Made by a program: the position numbers and the translations under genes. Below are positions 16,725 through 25,845 of a stretch of DNA of 64,000 bases, in pieces (within the stretch, counting starts at the first letter, position 1; each line of letters begins with the position of its first letter). The notes beneath the pieces were generated by a model. That model was not told where the DNA came from. It ran no database searches and saw only the letters and a program-made list of their open reading frames with translations. Location of the stretch: positions 1 through 64,000 of the forward strand of contig JBGAJF010000021.1 of the NCBI GenBank assembly GCA_044225075.1, given 5' to 3'. The DNA is from Micropruina sp044225075. GTDB taxonomy: Bacteria; Actinomycetota; Actinomycetes; Propionibacteriales; Propionibacteriaceae.

Positions 16725-18508
16725 CAGGCGCCGTCCAACGAGACGATCGTGGCCGGCTCCCCGGTGAGCACACCCCCGACATTGCCGAAGCCGGACTGCC
16801 AGCTGCCGTCCGGTTTCCGCAGCGTGTGCCACGGCTTTCCCGCCGCGGTGCCGAGGACGTGCAGGGTGGCACCGACGTCGGCGCAGGCGATACCGCTGAA
16901 CGTGCTCCCCTGGCCGGCCCCTGGAAGCTGGCGGAAGTTGCCCCAGGCTCCGGCAGCGGATCGCTCCAGGAGCCACGGTTTGCCCTCGCTCAGCGCCACC
17001 AGATTCAGCCGGCCTTCCACCACCGCGGCGCCGACCGCGGTGAAGGCGCCGGGCAGCACCCCGTTCGAGGGACTGATCGGGGCCGGGGCCTTCCAGCTAC
17101 CGTCCTTGTTGCGGGTGATCAGCCACAGCGTGCCGCCGGCGACGGCAACGACATTGGTCTCGCTGCCGCGCGCCAGGCAGCTCAGCGCGGTGAACGATCC
17201 CGCTGCGGTGCTGCTCGCCGCGGCCTTGGTCCAGGCCTGCTGCCAGTCACCCTTGGCCGTCCGCAGGGTGTGCCAGATGGCGCCGCCGGCCAGCGCCGTG
17301 ACGTGCACGGCATCCCCGATCGCGGCGCAACCGATCGCCGTCCAGGACTTGACCCCGGACGGCAGGGCGAAGGACGGCCGTTCCCAGGTCGCCCAGCCGG
17401 CATCGCTGCGTTTGCGGGAATACCACAGCGTGCCGCCGACCAGGCCGAGGACGTGCAGCCGGTTGATGGTCGCGGCCGCAGTCACCGCGGAGAAGTCGCC
17501 GGGGTCGCCAGGGGTGCCGGAGTCCAGCCGGACCACCGGCGACAGCCAGCTGCCGGCCTTGCTGCGGGCGGTCTGGAAGACGTTCCCGGCGCCGGCGAGC
17601 AGCACCCGCAGCTCGGTCCGGATCAGCGGTGAGGTGATGGTGCCGTTGATCCCCCACATCTCGGCGTCGATGCCGGCGCTGCCGTAGGCGATCCGGAAGT
17701 AGCCCTCCTCGCCCCAGCCGGTACCCCAGCTGTTCTTCGCGATCCAGCACTTCTTGGCGTCGTCGTAGCCGATGATGGCGACGCAGTGGCCGCCGATCAC
17801 CTCCCCGGCGGTCGCGGCCCGGTACTTGTAGATGCCGCCGGTGTAGAAGTAGAAGAAGTCCTCGTAGATGGTGAAGCAGGCGACCAGCGGTCCGACCGTC
17901 GACAGGTAGGCCTTCATCGCACTCACCGAGGTCTTGCGGGTGAATCCGGCGAACTTCGTCAGCCGGGATTTCCAGTCGGAGCCACGCCGGCAGGGCTGGG
18001 CCTTGTCGGTGTAGGGATAGTTCGCGTCATCGGTGACGCCGGACCGCATCGCGGTCAGTGCCTGGTGCGGCCACCAGCCGCCGTCGGGGCATGGGATGGC
18101 GCCGTTGGACGCGCCGAGGCAGTGATACACGTAGGCCTCGGACAGGTTGACCGCCAGCCCCGGCTGCTTGGCTGCGATCCGCACCATCGACTCCAGCACC
18201 GCGACGGTGCCGAAGGCGACACACGAGCCACAGCCCGCCTGGTCCTTGATGCTGGTCACGTAGTTGGCTCCGGCGACGTTGCGCCAGTCGTGCCTGGGTG
18301 GTGCCGCGGCGGCGGCGGACGGCGCCGCCAGCCGCGCGGTCGCGGCCTGCTCGCGAGCCTGCAGCCGCGCCAGGCCACCGGGCGGGACGGCGCCGAGCCG
18401 CGACCGAGCCCGTAGTGGCGACAAGCCCGAGTTGGCCGTCTCGCCGGGCCGCCAGCCGATCTCCGAGGCCAGCGCCGCCCCTCGCAGCGTGGCAAGTTCG
18501 AGCACCAT
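16724..18508 (-). CDS. papain-like C1A cysteine peptidase with C-terminal beta-propeller-like repeats
   Basis: A 594-residue protein. Residues about 70-290 are a papain domain with all catalytic residues: Gln90 and Cys96 in KDQAGCGSC, His241 in GGHCVAIIGY, and Asn259 in KNSWGTGWGEEGY. Residues about 300-594 hold repeated segments of roughly 50-60 residues with GGTLW, GAIWHTLR or GKPWHTLR near each end, resembling propeller blades or a lectin-like sensor. No signal peptide or lipobox is visible, which is odd for such a protease. ATG 18508 is preferred because AGGAAG lies about ten bases upstream. It overlaps the gene for a chagasin-type inhibitor. Confidence 0.88.
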   Translation of the reverse strand: MVLELATLRGAALASEIGWRPGETANSGLSPLRARSRLGAVPPGGLARLQAREQAATARLAAPSAAAAAPPRHDWRNVAGANYVTSIKDQAGCGSCVAFGTVAVLESMVRIAAKQPGLAVNLSEAYVYHCLGASNGAIPCPDGGWWPHQALTAMRSGVTDDANYPYTDKAQPCRRGSDWKSRLTKFAGFTRKTSVSAMKAYLSTVGPLVACFTIYEDFFYFYTGGIYKYRAATAGEVIGGHCVAIIGYDDAKKCWIAKNSWGTGWGEEGYFRIAYGSAGIDAEMWGINGTITSPLIRTELRVLLAGAGNVFQTARSKAGSWLSPVVRLDSGTPGDPGDFSAVTAAATINRLHVLGLVGGTLWYSRKRSDAGWATWERPSFALPSGVKSWTAIGCAAIGDAVHVTALAGGAIWHTLRTAKGDWQQAWTKAAASSTAAGSFTALSCLARGSETNVVAVAGGTLWLITRNKDGSWKAPAPISPSNGVLPGAFTAVGAAVVEGRLNLVALSEGKPWLLERSAAGAWGNFRQLPGAGQGSTFSGIACADVGATLHVLGTAAGKPWHTLRKPDGSWQSGFGNVGGVLTGEPATIVSLDGA

Positions 18509-18525
18509 CGGGCCCACCCTTCCTT

Positions 18526-18786
18526 TCAGCCAGCCGGCGCCGGCACCCGTCCGAGGCAGTCGGGATTGAAGACCCGCACCGTGCTGGCCGGGTTGTGGCG
18601 GAGTGCCTCGGCCGGACGCACCGGGCGGCGGACCAGCTCACCGGCACAGTTCGGGCAGATCATCCGGTGCACGTCGCGGGCGCAGGAGCCGCACCAGGTG
18701 CATTCGAAGGTGCAGATGTAGACGTCTGGGTCGGCCACGGCCAGATCCCGGTCGCAGCACTCGCAGTTCGGTCGCAGGTCGAGCAC
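18526..18786 (-). CDS. DUF1272 zinc-binding small protein
   Basis: An 86-residue protein matching the DUF1272 pattern: LRPNCECCDRDL, YICTFECTWCGSC, then ICPNCAGELVRRPVRP. Eight or more cysteines in CxxC pairs should bind two zinc ions. The function of the family is unknown. GTG 18786 has GGTGAG upstream; the longer frame adds only Pro/Arg-rich sequence. It lies 17 bases upstream of the protease gene on the same strand. Confidence 0.8.
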   Translation of the reverse strand: MLDLRPNCECCDRDLAVADPDVYICTFECTWCGSCARDVHRMICPNCAGELVRRPVRPAEALRHNPASTVRVFNPDCLGRVPAPAG

Positions 18787-18887
18787 GCGCTCACCGTACC
18801 CCGTCCGAGGCGGCACCGGACGGGGTGGGCGACGAGAGCATTCCGGCACCGGACCACGGTGGGCCCGGTGTTGCTTACGCTGAGGGC

Positions 18888-19637
18888 ATGCCGGACCAGA
18901 ACGACGACCAGCCCGACCTGGGTCCGGCGATCGACGAGACCGTCGCCGTGCGCGGTGCCGACACCCAGCGGCGCAGGCTCGAGTTCAGCCTGTTCGGGCT
19001 TGCCCTGGCGCTGCAGGTGATCGCGATCGTGCTGCGGATGTCGGGCAGTGGTTTCGTCGAGGTGGTGGTCTCGAACTGGGCGGCGATCGGGGCTTACCTG
19101 GTCGCCCTCGGCGCGATCTTCGCGCGTTACCGGGGCTGGGACGTCCGCAAGGCCGATCCGCGCAACCACACCTATTACCTGCTGCTCTCGCCGCTGGCCG
19201 GCATCGTCGTCGTCGCAATGGTGGGCGCCGACCGGGAATCGGGGTTCACCAACACGGCGGGGCTGGTGCCGGGCCTGATCGCCTCGAGCCTGGCCTGGGG
19301 CTGGGCACACAACAGCCGGATGGCGGCCAGGGCCGAGTTCGTCGAGGCAACCGAAACCGCGCGGACCATCTTCTGGGGCTGGAGTTCGATCGCCGTGCTG
19401 TCGCTGATCGAGCGGATCACCCACGAGCTGCGCGGCACCCCGTACGTGATTCCCGACCTGGTCTACTCGTTGATCTCGCTAGGCGCCTTCCTGATCCTGG
19501 TCTCGACCGGCTACACCCAGTACATCCGGGCTCAGGAGCAACTGCAGCACGGCGTGGATCGTGCTGAACGGCGGCGCAAACACCGACGCCGACGGACGCG
19601 CAAGCTACCGATTCCGGAATCTCACCAGGCCCGCTGA
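18888..19637 (+). CDS. four-to-five-segment membrane protein, unknown function
   Basis: A 249-residue membrane protein with an acidic N-terminus, hydrophobic segments at roughly 33-50, 60-80, 100-120, 130-150, 160-180 and 190-210, and a very basic C-terminus (RRRKHRRRRTRK). I do not recognise a family. The -10 TACGCT (18876-18881) ends six bases before ATG 18888, a leaderless arrangement that supports the start. It stands alone between divergent and convergent neighbours. Confidence 0.75.
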   Translation: MPDQNDDQPDLGPAIDETVAVRGADTQRRRLEFSLFGLALALQVIAIVLRMSGSGFVEVVVSNWAAIGAYLVALGAIFARYRGWDVRKADPRNHTYYLLLSPLAGIVVVAMVGADRESGFTNTAGLVPGLIASSLAWGWAHNSRMAARAEFVEATETARTIFWGWSSIAVLSLIERITHELRGTPYVIPDLVYSLISLGAFLILVSTGYTQYIRAQEQLQHGVDRAERRRKHRRRRTRKLPIPESHQAR

Positions 19638-19663
19638 CCGCGGTCGACGGGACCGGTTCGGGC

Positions 19664-20050
19664 TCAGGCCTGCGGAATGTCGGTGGCGGCGAAGTCGCGG
19701 CCCTTGAACAGCAGTGGCTCACCGCGGGTTGCGGCCAACGCGTAGCTGAAAGTGTCTCCGAGATTGAGCCCGGCCGGATGCCGACCCTTGCCGAACCGCC
19801 GCCAGGCGGATGCTGCGACTTCGGCCTGGCCCTCGTCGAGGGCAACCACCTCGGCCTCCAGATCAGCGAGCAGTGCGCCCAGATCGGTTGCGGCCTCCGG
19901 CCCCTGCCGCGCCTCGACGACGATCAGCGCCTCGGTGAGGCATGCCGCGGACACCGACAGGGTCGGCGCCGCAGCCATCGCCTTCAGGTACCCCTCTGCG
20001 TCGGGTTCGCCCAGGATCACCGCAACCAGTGCTGACGTATCGGCGATCAT
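19664..20050 (-). CDS. vapC: PIN-domain toxin VapC
   Basis: A 128-residue PIN-domain RNase. The acidic active-site residues lie in MIADTSALVAV, CLTEALIVVE, NLGDTFSYALA and LLFKGRDFAATD. The length is normal, and GDTFSYALA and GEPLLFKGRDF resemble the mycobacterial-type VapC family closely. ATG 20050 overlaps the antitoxin stop by 4 bp. It should cleave tRNA or rRNA when the antitoxin is degraded. Confidence 0.9.
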   Translation of the reverse strand: MIADTSALVAVILGEPDAEGYLKAMAAAPTLSVSAACLTEALIVVEARQGPEAATDLGALLADLEAEVVALDEGQAEVAASAWRRFGKGRHPAGLNLGDTFSYALAATRGEPLLFKGRDFAATDIPQA

Positions 20051-20301
20051 TGCGGCAGCCCGTCGTCGTCGTAGCCCAGAATCTCGTCCACAGACCGGTC
20101 GTCGAGAACCGCGCGTTGCCGACCCCGCTCGATGTAGCGCTGCAGATCGCTGGTGCGCCGACCGATCGACGCTTGCCGGCGGACCCGCGCCAGCCGTTCG
20201 CCGAGCGCGATCCGCAATGCCACCGTGATGCTCTCGCCGGTCTCCCGGGAGAGCTCACGGGCCAGCGCGTCGGTTGCCGGATCCTTGATGTTGAGCGCCA
20301 T
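20047..20301 (-). CDS. vapB: VapB antitoxin (PSK/Rv0623-like)
   Basis: An 84-residue antitoxin beginning MALNIKDPATDALARELSRE, the ribbon-helix-helix-like start of the PSK-type VapB family. The toxin-binding tail follows (DDRSVDEILGYDDDGLPQ). The -10 TAGGGT (20313-20308) ends six bases before the ATG. GAAGA-A-TCTTC at 20339-20349 is a small near-palindrome in the promoter where VapBC could bind for autoregulation. Confidence 0.9.
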   Translation of the reverse strand: MALNIKDPATDALARELSRETGESITVALRIALGERLARVRRQASIGRRTSDLQRYIERGRQRAVLDDRSVDEILGYDDDGLPQ

Positions 20302-20353
20302 CCATCCACCCTAACAGGAAGACAGATGCCCCAATGGGAAGAATCTTCAGCCG

Positions 20354-20776
20354 TCAGATCGCGTGGTTGGCCAGCAGCCGATGGCACGGGTCGACTGACT
20401 CCCGTACCGCCTGCAGCCGCCGCCAGGCCAGCGGCGAGTACCCCGCCGAGGTGTCCACGGCGTTGTCGTCGAAGTTCAGGTACCGGCCCGCGTCCGCCCA
20501 TGGGCCGAGCGCCTCGACGGCACGGTCGGCGTCCGCTCGACCCAGCGCGGCCAGTTCGGGCGTCGGGGCGATGGCCAGGAAGAAGCCCAGGTAGTTTCCT
20601 GGCAGCCGGGCCAGGGCAGCGTCGCCGGGACGTCCGAGCGCCCCGCCCAGCTGCCGGATCTCAGCCACCAGCAGCGAACTGCCGGAGTCGGGACCGGCGA
20701 TCCGCAGCAGCGCGTCGACCGCGTCGGACGGCAACTCGGCCAGCGCCGTCGCGTTCGCCACCGAGGGGGGCGTCAC
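20354..20776 (-). pseudogene. FAD-linked oxidoreductase (BBE type), C-terminal fragment
   Basis: These 140 residues match only the C-terminal part of berberine-bridge/FAD-binding oxidoreductases, including the closing YSPLAWRRLQAVRESVDPCH and an LLANH end. The FAD-binding domain (normally some 300 residues before this) is absent. The visible start is only a chance GTG at the junction, 20776, where the opposite-strand LuxR fragment begins. It is almost certainly inactive. Confidence 0.8.
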
Positions 20777-21479
20777 CGCCTACTTCCGGTCTTCGGACGA
20801 CCGCCCGTTCGACGCCGGCGAGGTCGCCTTCATGGCGTCGCTGTCGAGTGTGATGGGCGCCGGCGTCCGGGCCGGACTGCTGGCTTCATTGGCGGCGACG
20901 GCGCCCTTCGACTCGCCGGTCGGCCCCGCGGTGATGATCGTCGGGGCGGACGACGCCGTCGTCCAGGTGAACTCGGGAGCCGACCGCTGGCTGGCCGAGC
21001 TGGCGATGGGTGGCACCGGCACCTCAGCGGCCGGGGTGATCGGTTCCCTGGTCGGCGCCGCCCGGCGGTACGCCCGGGGTGACTGGCCGAGTCCGCCCCG
21101 GGCCCGGATCCGGACCGCGACCGGCCTGTGGCTGGTGCTGCACGCCACCCCACTCAGTCCGCGGGACGGCGTCCAGGGCGATGTGGTGGTGACCATCGAA
21201 GAGGCACGGCCGCCGGAGGTCGTCCCGCTGGTGGTCGCCGCGTTCGGGCTCACCGCACGCGAACGGGACGTCGTCGCGCTGGTGCTGCAGGGATTGGGCA
21301 CCAAGGAGATCAGCGGCCAGCTGTACCTGTCCGCCTGGACGGTGCAGGACCACCTGAAGTCGATCTTCGAGAAGGCATCGGTGCGCAGCCGCCGCGAACT
21401 GATCGCCCGGGTCTACTTCGACCAGTACGTTCCCCGGCTCAGCACCGGCGTCGGCCCGGGTGGCTGGTTCTCCGCCTGA
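20769..21479 (+). pseudogene. LuxR-family regulator lacking its N-terminus
   Basis: The frame is open from the junction at about 20769 (GVTAYFRSSDDRPFDAGEV) and reads through a sensor-like middle to a complete LuxR helix-turn-helix, LTARERDVVALVLQGLGTKE to VQDHLKSIFEKASV, ending at 21479. There is no proper start. An ATG at 20832 would give a 215-residue protein that still carries the DNA-binding domain, so residual function cannot be excluded. Full-length relatives carry a GAF-like domain before this point. It abuts the truncated oxidoreductase head to head. Confidence 0.75.
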
Positions 21480-21494
21480 AGGCGAGTTGATCTG

Positions 21495-21532
21495 TGTCAG
21501 ATCGGGCACCGCTAGCGGTGCTCGATCTGACA
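21495..21532. terminator. bidirectional terminator hairpin
   Basis: An 18-bp stem (21495-21512 with 21515-21532, one G-T wobble) with a two-base loop lies between the convergent LuxR fragment and the aminopeptidase gene. It is the strongest terminator-like structure of the window, though without a long T-tract. Confidence 0.75.
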
Positions 21533-21542
21533 CTCTTCACAC

Positions 21543-22826
21543 TCAAGCGCCGGCGTAGAAGGCGCGCATGGCGTCAGCAAGCCAGCCGGGGTCGCGGACC
21601 CCGCACAACTCGCGTGCCGAATGCATGCTGAGCAACGCAATCCCGACGTCGACGGTGCGGATGCCCAGCCGGGTCGCCGACAACGGGCCGATGGTCGACC
21701 CGCAGGGCACCGAATTGTTCGAGACGAAGTCCTGGGTCGGGACGCCGGCCGCGGCGCAGGCCCGGCGCCAGACGGCCTCACCCACCGCGTCGGTGGCATA
21801 ACGCTGGTTGGCGTTGAACTTGATCAGTGGGCCGGCGTTCGGCAGCGGGCGGTGATCGGGGTCGTGCAGCTGCGGATAGTTGGGGTGGACGGCGTGGCCG
21901 GCGTCCGCCGACACCAGCACCGAGCGAGCGCGGGCCGCCGCGGCGTCCTGGATGCCCCAACCGAGCGCGTCGGCGATCCGGATGAGCACGGTCTCGAGCA
22001 GCGGCCCACTGGCCCCCGTGGCGGTGCCGGAGCCGACCTCTTCGTGGTCGAAACAGGCCAGCACCGTGATCGCGTCGGAGTCGGTGGTGGCGGCCAGCGC
22101 GGTCAGCCCGGCGTGCACGCTGGCCAGGTTGTCCAGCCGCGCGGACGCGAACAGGTCTCCGCCCAGCCCGATCCTGGCCGGCGGCTCGGTGACGAAGGCG
22201 CACAGGTCGTGGCCGAGCACGTCGCCAGGTCGCAGCCCGGCCAGCGCCGCCACTTCGGCGAGCAGGTCGGCGCCGGGGCGTCCGACCGCGAACACCGGCT
22301 GCAGGTGCTGCTGCCGGTCGAGCACCAGCTTCTCGTGGACACTGCGGTCCAGATGCGGGGCGACCTGCGGAATGCGTAGCCACGGCCCGGTCGAGACCAG
22401 GGTGCTGGCGCCGTCGGCGGTGACCAGCCGTCCGGCCAGGCCGAACTCGCGATCCAGCCACGAGTTCGGCAGCGGACCTCCGTAGACCTCCATGCCGGCC
22501 TGTTGCCAGCCCAGGAACGTCGACGTGGGCCGCGGCTTGAGCAGGAAGCCCGGCGAATCGGTGTGCGCGCCGACGATCCGGAACGCTGGCGCCGCCAAGC
22601 GTTCGGGGATCCGCCAGGCCAGCACCGAGCCGTCCTTGACCAGCACGTAGCCGCCGGGTAGCGGGCTGAACGGCTCGACCTCGGTGACCTCGACGAAGCC
22701 GGACGCCAGCAGCAATTCGGCGGCGCGGTTCGCGGCGTGGAAGGACGACGGGCTGGCTGTCACGAAAGCCGCGAGATCGTCCAGGTGGGCCGATCCATCG
22801 CTCGGCCCCGGTCGGTACGAATCCAT
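21543..22826 (-). CDS. apeB: M18 family aminopeptidase
   Basis: A 427-residue M18 (aspartyl-type) metalloaminopeptidase, near the usual 430. Metal ligands are visible: His in VGAHTDSPGFLLKP, Asp in ASARLDNL, Glu-Glu in DHEEVGSGTATGA, Asp in VSADAGHAVHPNY and His in LSMHSARE. These cytosolic dodecamers remove N-terminal residues from peptides. ATG 22826 is preceded by GAAGGAACC. It is divergent from rmuC over 149 bases. Confidence 0.93.
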   Translation of the reverse strand: MDSYRPGPSDGSAHLDDLAAFVTASPSSFHAANRAAELLLASGFVEVTEVEPFSPLPGGYVLVKDGSVLAWRIPERLAAPAFRIVGAHTDSPGFLLKPRPTSTFLGWQQAGMEVYGGPLPNSWLDREFGLAGRLVTADGASTLVSTGPWLRIPQVAPHLDRSVHEKLVLDRQQHLQPVFAVGRPGADLLAEVAALAGLRPGDVLGHDLCAFVTEPPARIGLGGDLFASARLDNLASVHAGLTALAATTDSDAITVLACFDHEEVGSGTATGASGPLLETVLIRIADALGWGIQDAAAARARSVLVSADAGHAVHPNYPQLHDPDHRPLPNAGPLIKFNANQRYATDAVGEAVWRRACAAAGVPTQDFVSNNSVPCGSTIGPLSATRLGIRTVDVGIALLSMHSARELCGVRDPGWLADAMRAFYAGA

Positions 22827-22975
22827 CTGGACGGTTCCTTCAACTGTGCTGGGTGGCTGCCGGCAGCCTAGCCCGCGCCACGGACCCCGCTGATCGAGCC
22901 CGTCCGCGATCCGATTGGGTGCTCACACCGGGTCGGTCACGAGTTTTGTCAGAGCCTCCCGGCAAGATCGTCGGC

Positions 22976-24547
22976 ATGGAGATGGTTGTCCTGGCCCTGG
23001 TCGCGGTGATGCTCGGTGGGCTGCTGGGCGGCCTCGTCACCCGAGCGGTGTCGCTGGCCCGGCAGAACACCGACGAGGCTGTGCGCGACGCGGCCGCCGC
23101 GACCGCCCGCACCGAGGTCGCCGATGCCCGGCGTGAGGCGTCCGACGCCCGAGCCGAGGCCGCCGATGCCCGAGCCGAAGCGGCTACCGCGCGGGCCGAG
23201 CTGGCACGGTCGGGCACCGAGGTGGAACGCGCCCGGGTCGAGGCGGCCGATGCCCGGGCACTCGCCGCCGCCGCCCAGGCCGAGGCGGCCGAAGTATCGG
23301 CAAGTCTTGCGGCCGCGCTGGCCCAGCGCGAATCGGCCGTCAAGCGCGCCGATGAGCTGGCCGCCGACCGAGAGTCGCTGATCGCCCAGTTCAAGGTGCT
23401 CTCCGCCGAAACGCTGGAACGACAGGGCAAGTCGGCCGACGACAGCGCGGAGAAGCGGCTGCGGGCCACCGAGTTGCTGCTGAAGCCGGTGCACGAGACG
23501 CTCGAGGCGTTCCGCGCCCGACTGGGCGAGGTCGAGCAGCAGCGGGCCGTGCTGGCCACCGAACTGGCCAACCAGGTCCGCAACGTGCAGGCCACCGGCG
23601 AGCAGTTGCGGCTCGAGACCCGGGCCCTGGTCACCGCCCTGCGCAAGCCGCACGTCCGGGGTAACTGGGGCGAGCAGCAGCTGAAGCGGGTGGTCGAGTT
23701 GGCCGGCATGGTCGAGCACTGCGACTTCGTCACCCAGCAGACCACCAGCACCACCGCCGATCAGGTGATCCGGCCCGACCTGAAGGTGCTGCTCGAGGGT
23801 GACCGGTTCGTCTGGGTCGATTCCAAGGTGCCGCTGGCCGCCTTCCTCGACGCTAACGAGACCGAAGACGAGAGCACCCGCGAGCAGGCGCTGAAGCAGT
23901 TCTCCAAGAATGTTCGCACCCACGTCGACCAGCTGTCCGGCAAGGCCTACTTCAAGTCCGATCTGGGCACGCCCGAGTTCGTGGTGATGTTCGTGCCCAG
24001 CGAGGCGCTGGCCGCGGAGGCGCTGAGCCGGCAGCCCGACCTGCACGAGTACGCCTCGCAGCGCAACGTGATCCTGGCCACCCCGACCACCCTGATCGCC
24101 CTGCTGCGGGCCGTCGCCTACGGCTGGAAGCAGGCCGCGCTGGCCGAGTCGGCGGCCGAGGTGTCCGAGCTGGCCCGCGAGCTGTACGACCGGCTCGGCA
24201 CCCTGGGCGGGCACTTCGACCGGGTGGGGCGCTCCCTCTCCGCCTCGGTGTCCGCCTACAACCAGGCGGTCGGATCGATCGAGGGCCGGGTCTTCCCCAC
24301 AGCCCGCCGGTTGCGCGACCTGCATGTCACCGGGAAGGAGCTGGCTACGGTGAACGCGGTCGATGCCGCCGTCCGCCCGCTGACCGCGCCCGAACTGGTC
24401 GAGGACGCCGTCCAGGTCACCCCGATGATCGGCGGACGCGCTGAGGATCCCGAAGGACTGCACCGGCCGCAGCCCGCGCTCGATGAACTGCTCGATGCCG
24501 ACGTCGCGCCGGCCACCGCGTCTCGGCGCCGCCGGACCGCGGGCTGA
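22976..24547 (+). CDS. rmuC: DNA recombination protein RmuC
   Basis: A 523-residue RmuC-type protein. An N-terminal membrane anchor (MVVLALVAVMLGGLLGGLV) is followed by a long alanine-rich coiled coil at about residues 25-170 with many ADARAEA repeats. The PD-(D/E)XK-like RmuC domain follows (HVRGNWGEQQLKRVVELAGM, WVDSKVPLAAF, EFVVMFVPSEA). The family limits inversions and processes DNA ends. ATG 22976 is chosen because it begins just before the anchor; the frame further upstream is not protein-like. Confidence 0.93.
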   Translation: MEMVVLALVAVMLGGLLGGLVTRAVSLARQNTDEAVRDAAAATARTEVADARREASDARAEAADARAEAATARAELARSGTEVERARVEAADARALAAAAQAEAAEVSASLAAALAQRESAVKRADELAADRESLIAQFKVLSAETLERQGKSADDSAEKRLRATELLLKPVHETLEAFRARLGEVEQQRAVLATELANQVRNVQATGEQLRLETRALVTALRKPHVRGNWGEQQLKRVVELAGMVEHCDFVTQQTTSTTADQVIRPDLKVLLEGDRFVWVDSKVPLAAFLDANETEDESTREQALKQFSKNVRTHVDQLSGKAYFKSDLGTPEFVVMFVPSEALAAEALSRQPDLHEYASQRNVILATPTTLIALLRAVAYGWKQAALAESAAEVSELARELYDRLGTLGGHFDRVGRSLSASVSAYNQAVGSIEGRVFPTARRLRDLHVTGKELATVNAVDAAVRPLTAPELVEDAVQVTPMIGGRAEDPEGLHRPQPALDELLDADVAPATASRRRRTAG

Positions 24548-24575
24548 ATCGCGACCGAGCGGCGAGAATGGTCCG

Positions 24576-25844
24576 ATGAGCGTCACCGCGCACAGCATCA
24601 GCACCGGGGTCACCGCACAGAGCATCGACGAGGCGGCCGACCGGCTCGCCGGCGTCATCGTCGAGACCCCGCTGCAGTTCAACAAGCGACTCTCCGACGC
24701 CACCGGCGCCCAGGTCTGGCTCAAGCGTGAGGATCTGCAGCCCGTCCGGTCCTACAAAATCCGCGGCGCCTACAACCTGATCAGCCAACTCACCGCTGAG
24801 GAACGGGCCGCGGGCGTGGTCTGCGCCAGCGCCGGCAACCACGGCCAAGGCGTCGCCTTCGCCTGTGCCCGGCTCGGCATCGAGGCCAAGATCGTCGTCC
24901 CCACCACGACCCCGCGACAGAAGCGGCAGCGGATGCGCCAGCTCGGCGAGGGTTGGACCGAACTGATCGTCCATGGCGAAACCTATGACGAAGCGGCCGC
25001 CCGCGCCGACGAGATCGTCGCGACCGAGGGTCGCACGATGGTGTCGGCCTTCGACGACGTCCGCACCATCGCCGGTCAGGGCACGGTTGCCGCCGAGATC
25101 GTGCGCCAGTTGGGCCGCGCGCCCGACACCCTGATCGTGCCGGTCGGCGGCGGCGGCATGATCGGCGGCTGCCTGACCTGGTTGGCCGAGCATCATCCGG
25201 GCACCAAGGTGGTCGGCGCCGAGCCGTCCGGGGCCGCGTCCATGGCGGTCGCTCTTGAGGCTGGACGCCCCCGCGACCTGGTCAAGCTGGACACCTTCGT
25301 TGACGGCGCCGCCGTTCGCCGGGTGGGCGAGCTGACCTTTGACATCGCCCGCCGGCTCAAGCCGCACATGTTCTCGGTACCCGAGGGCCGGATCTGTTCA
25401 GAGATGCTGGAGCTCTATCAGGTGGACGGCATCATCGCCGAGCCGGCAGGCGCCCTTGCCAGCGCCGCACTCGGTATCTACAAGCCGTCGCCGGGACGCA
25501 CGGTGGTAGCCATCGTGTCCGGCGGCAACAACGACCTGTCCCGCTACGCCGAGATCTCTGAACGCGCACTCGTCTACGAGGGCCGCAAGCACTACTTCCT
25601 GGTGAACTTCCCGCAGGAACCGGGTGCGCTGCGCCGGTTCCTGGACGATGTGCTCGGGCCCGACGACGACATCACCCTGTTCGAGTACGTGAAGCGCTCC
25701 AACCGGGAGACGGGGCCGGCGCTGGTCGGAGTCGAACTCGGCGATCCGGCCGAACTCCAGCGACTGCTGGACCGGATGCGGAATAGCCGCTTGACTGTCG
25801 AACGCATCCCACCTGACAGTCCCTTCTACAGATTCCTGGTCTGA
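24576..25844 (+). CDS. ilvA: threonine ammonia-lyase
   Basis: A PLP-dependent threonine deaminase that makes 2-oxobutanoate, the first step to isoleucine. In the 422-residue protein the PLP lysine is in SYKIRGAYN, the substrate loop is SAGNHGQG, the phosphate loop is GGGGMIGG, and a short ACT-like C-terminal domain (KHYFLVNFPQEPGALRRFLD) gives allosteric control. ATG 24576 fits with a GAGAAT -10-like box six bases before it. The membrane-protein gene behind it begins one base after its stop. Confidence 0.95.
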   Translation: MSVTAHSISTGVTAQSIDEAADRLAGVIVETPLQFNKRLSDATGAQVWLKREDLQPVRSYKIRGAYNLISQLTAEERAAGVVCASAGNHGQGVAFACARLGIEAKIVVPTTTPRQKRQRMRQLGEGWTELIVHGETYDEAAARADEIVATEGRTMVSAFDDVRTIAGQGTVAAEIVRQLGRAPDTLIVPVGGGGMIGGCLTWLAEHHPGTKVVGAEPSGAASMAVALEAGRPRDLVKLDTFVDGAAVRRVGELTFDIARRLKPHMFSVPEGRICSEMLELYQVDGIIAEPAGALASAALGIYKPSPGRTVVAIVSGGNNDLSRYAEISERALVYEGRKHYFLVNFPQEPGALRRFLDDVLGPDDDITLFEYVKRSNRETGPALVGVELGDPAELQRLLDRMRNSRLTVERIPPDSPFYRFLV

Positions 25845-25845
25845 C

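Noticed and set aside
22806..22830. Another copy of the 22-bp unit near the apeB start
   Set aside because: Only GGACGGTTCCTT matches; the rest differs and the overlap with the apeB ribosome site explains it.
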